NCBI GenBank assembly: GCA_012295275.1
Contig: CM022669.1
Span: forward strand, 8,050,989 to 8,114,988
DNA length: 64,000 nt
Direction of reading: 5' to 3'
From: Chrysomallon squamiferum
Taxonomy: Eukaryota > Mollusca > Gastropoda > Neomphalida > Peltospiridae
The position numbers and the translations under genes are program-made. Of the stretch, positions 56,559 through 64,000 are shown piece after piece. Each line of letters begins with the position of its first letter. Within the stretch, counting starts at the first letter, position 1. The notes under the pieces were generated by a model. That model was not told the DNA's origin. It did no database searches and was given only the letters and a program-made list of their open reading frames with translations.

Positions 56559-56891
56559 CAGGATGTGGATTACTTGTCCAAAATTCTGAAATTCGAAAAG
56601 CTCTGAAATCCCAAAACTTTTGCACAAGCAGCAGAAAGAACAATATGTGACTGTTTTCAGATTGTTTGAACACACAAATCTTATCTTATTTTATACATAC
56701 AGTTATTAAAATTATTATATAAAAAAAAATCCGGCAGATTATTTGTACAAGCTTTATATGAAATATAAATAGAATTCATGTTTAGATTTGGATCCTATAT
56801 TCAGGTATAATACTTATATTTCAAAATCTAAAACATTTTGAAATCTGTGACATTTCCAGTTAAAAATTTCAAATAAGGTATTCTCAACCTG
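56559..56891. mobile_element. Degenerate MER2/Tigger-like MITE
   Basis: A 333-bp element bounded by TA at 56557-56558 and 56892-56893. The left end starts CAGGATGTGGATTACTTGTCC; the right end reads GGTATTCTCAACCTG. Internal CCAAAATTCTGAAATTCGAAA-type runs and the final ATTCAGGTATAATAC segment resemble the MER2 group of Tigger elements known from vertebrates. It has no coding capacity. The inverted repeats are diverged, so this is an old copy. Family assignment rests on recalled consensus features and is not a database match. Confidence 0.6.
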
Positions 56892-57580
56892 TATTGTCTT
56901 TTATAGAGAAAGAAAGGATATATGTTGCTGTAGTAAGTTTAAGTTTTGCCATTTCTTCTAAAACTATCCCATAATTTAGCAAATACTGAAATTATTCATC
57001 TTATTTTAAAGAGCTGCACACAGTTCTTACAAACATTTTTTGTTGTAGCTTCTTAACTTTTTTTTTTTCAAATTACTGAATAAAAAAATGTAAAAAACTC
57101 AGTTTTATAACAATGATTGGATATATGAACTTTTTTTTTTTATAATTTGTACGAAGTATATCTCCAATACTCTTGATTTCTCAGAATATATATTTAATAT
57201 GCACTGTGTAACACAGTTTAGATAATAAATTATACCTATACTTCAAATCTTCTACATGCACATATTAGAATATTTTCATAAATCATATTTTAAATTTTTT
57301 AGTATAATTTCATTTTAAGATATTTTACTTTTAGTAAAAACAAACAAGACTATATTAAAGTAAACAGTTATATATTAAATAATATTAAATACTGATTATT
57401 TTGTATGGTCAGTTAAAATATACTGTTATCTTGTTTATGTATTTACAGTTTTCAGTTTATTTATTTAATAAGTATTCATAAATACTTCTAAATATTAGTC
57501 AGCAGTAAACAGTTTTCTGCAGATTGTCTCCCTTAGACTCAGCCTTTGGTGTATATTTTTATAAACACCTGTTATAAACC

Positions 57581-63946
<6,366 letters not shown>

Positions 63947-64000
63947 CTATAAAATTAAATCATTGCATCTTTTTAATTTGTCTGAAATATTCAATTCTAA

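Larger units (their letters stand above)
52369..57580. other. DIS3L-ABCC4 convergent spacer and UTRs
   Basis: About 5.2 kb of AT-rich sequence holding the 3' UTRs of two convergent genes. It includes an (A)n(AAAAAG)n tract at 56066-56147 and the MER2-like element at 56559-56891. Apart from the doubtful exon pair near 53200, I see no coding sequence. Confidence 0.6.

Overview
This is a window of an animal nuclear genome. It is strongly AT-rich and holds five intron-rich protein-coding genes separated by microsatellites and AT-rich spacer. The intron sizes (mostly 200-1500 bp), the invertebrate-style protein divergence and the gene content suggest a lophotrochozoan, probably a mollusc. That assignment is inference; nothing here fixes the species.

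Layout from left to right. (1) 194-19995, minus strand: the first 39 coding exons (about 1633 residues) of POLE, the catalytic subunit of DNA polymerase epsilon. Its C-terminal third lies beyond position 1. An E2F-like site sits just upstream of the start codon. (2) 22829-29347, minus strand: an FKBP8/FKBP38-like tail-anchored immunophilin with a very long acidic, repeat-rich N-terminus. (3) 33954-34316, minus strand: a small unrecognised ORF with an acceptor-like start and an AATAAA behind it. (4) 34718-36590, plus strand: a two-exon rhodopsin-class GPCR that departs from the family at several of its most conserved positions. (5) 40057-52368, plus strand: DIS3L, the cytoplasmic exosome 3'-5' exoribonuclease, 22 visible exons. 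One conserved exon is missing from the middle, and its place is taken by a 76-bp tandem array. (6) 57581-63946, minus strand: the C-terminal half (TMD2, NBD2, tail) of an ABCC4/MRP4-like transporter whose N-terminal half lies beyond position 64000.

The genes do not form a functional cluster: replication (POLE), mitochondrial/ER chaperoning and survival (FKBP8), signalling (GPCR), RNA decay (DIS3L) and organic-anion export (ABCC4). DIS3L and ABCC4 converge. POLE and FKBP8 run head-to-tail.

Two short non-autonomous Tigger/pogo-like DNA transposons with TA target duplications are visible, one inside a POLE intron and one in the DIS3L-ABCC4 spacer. I found no RNA genes, CRISPR or prokaryote-type features. 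The most interesting signals are the lost DIS3L exon with its splice-signal-bearing tandem array, a second phase break in the same gene, nearby duplications that copy splice donors, and the atypical GPCR. I see no convincing evidence of a wholly new multi-gene system.
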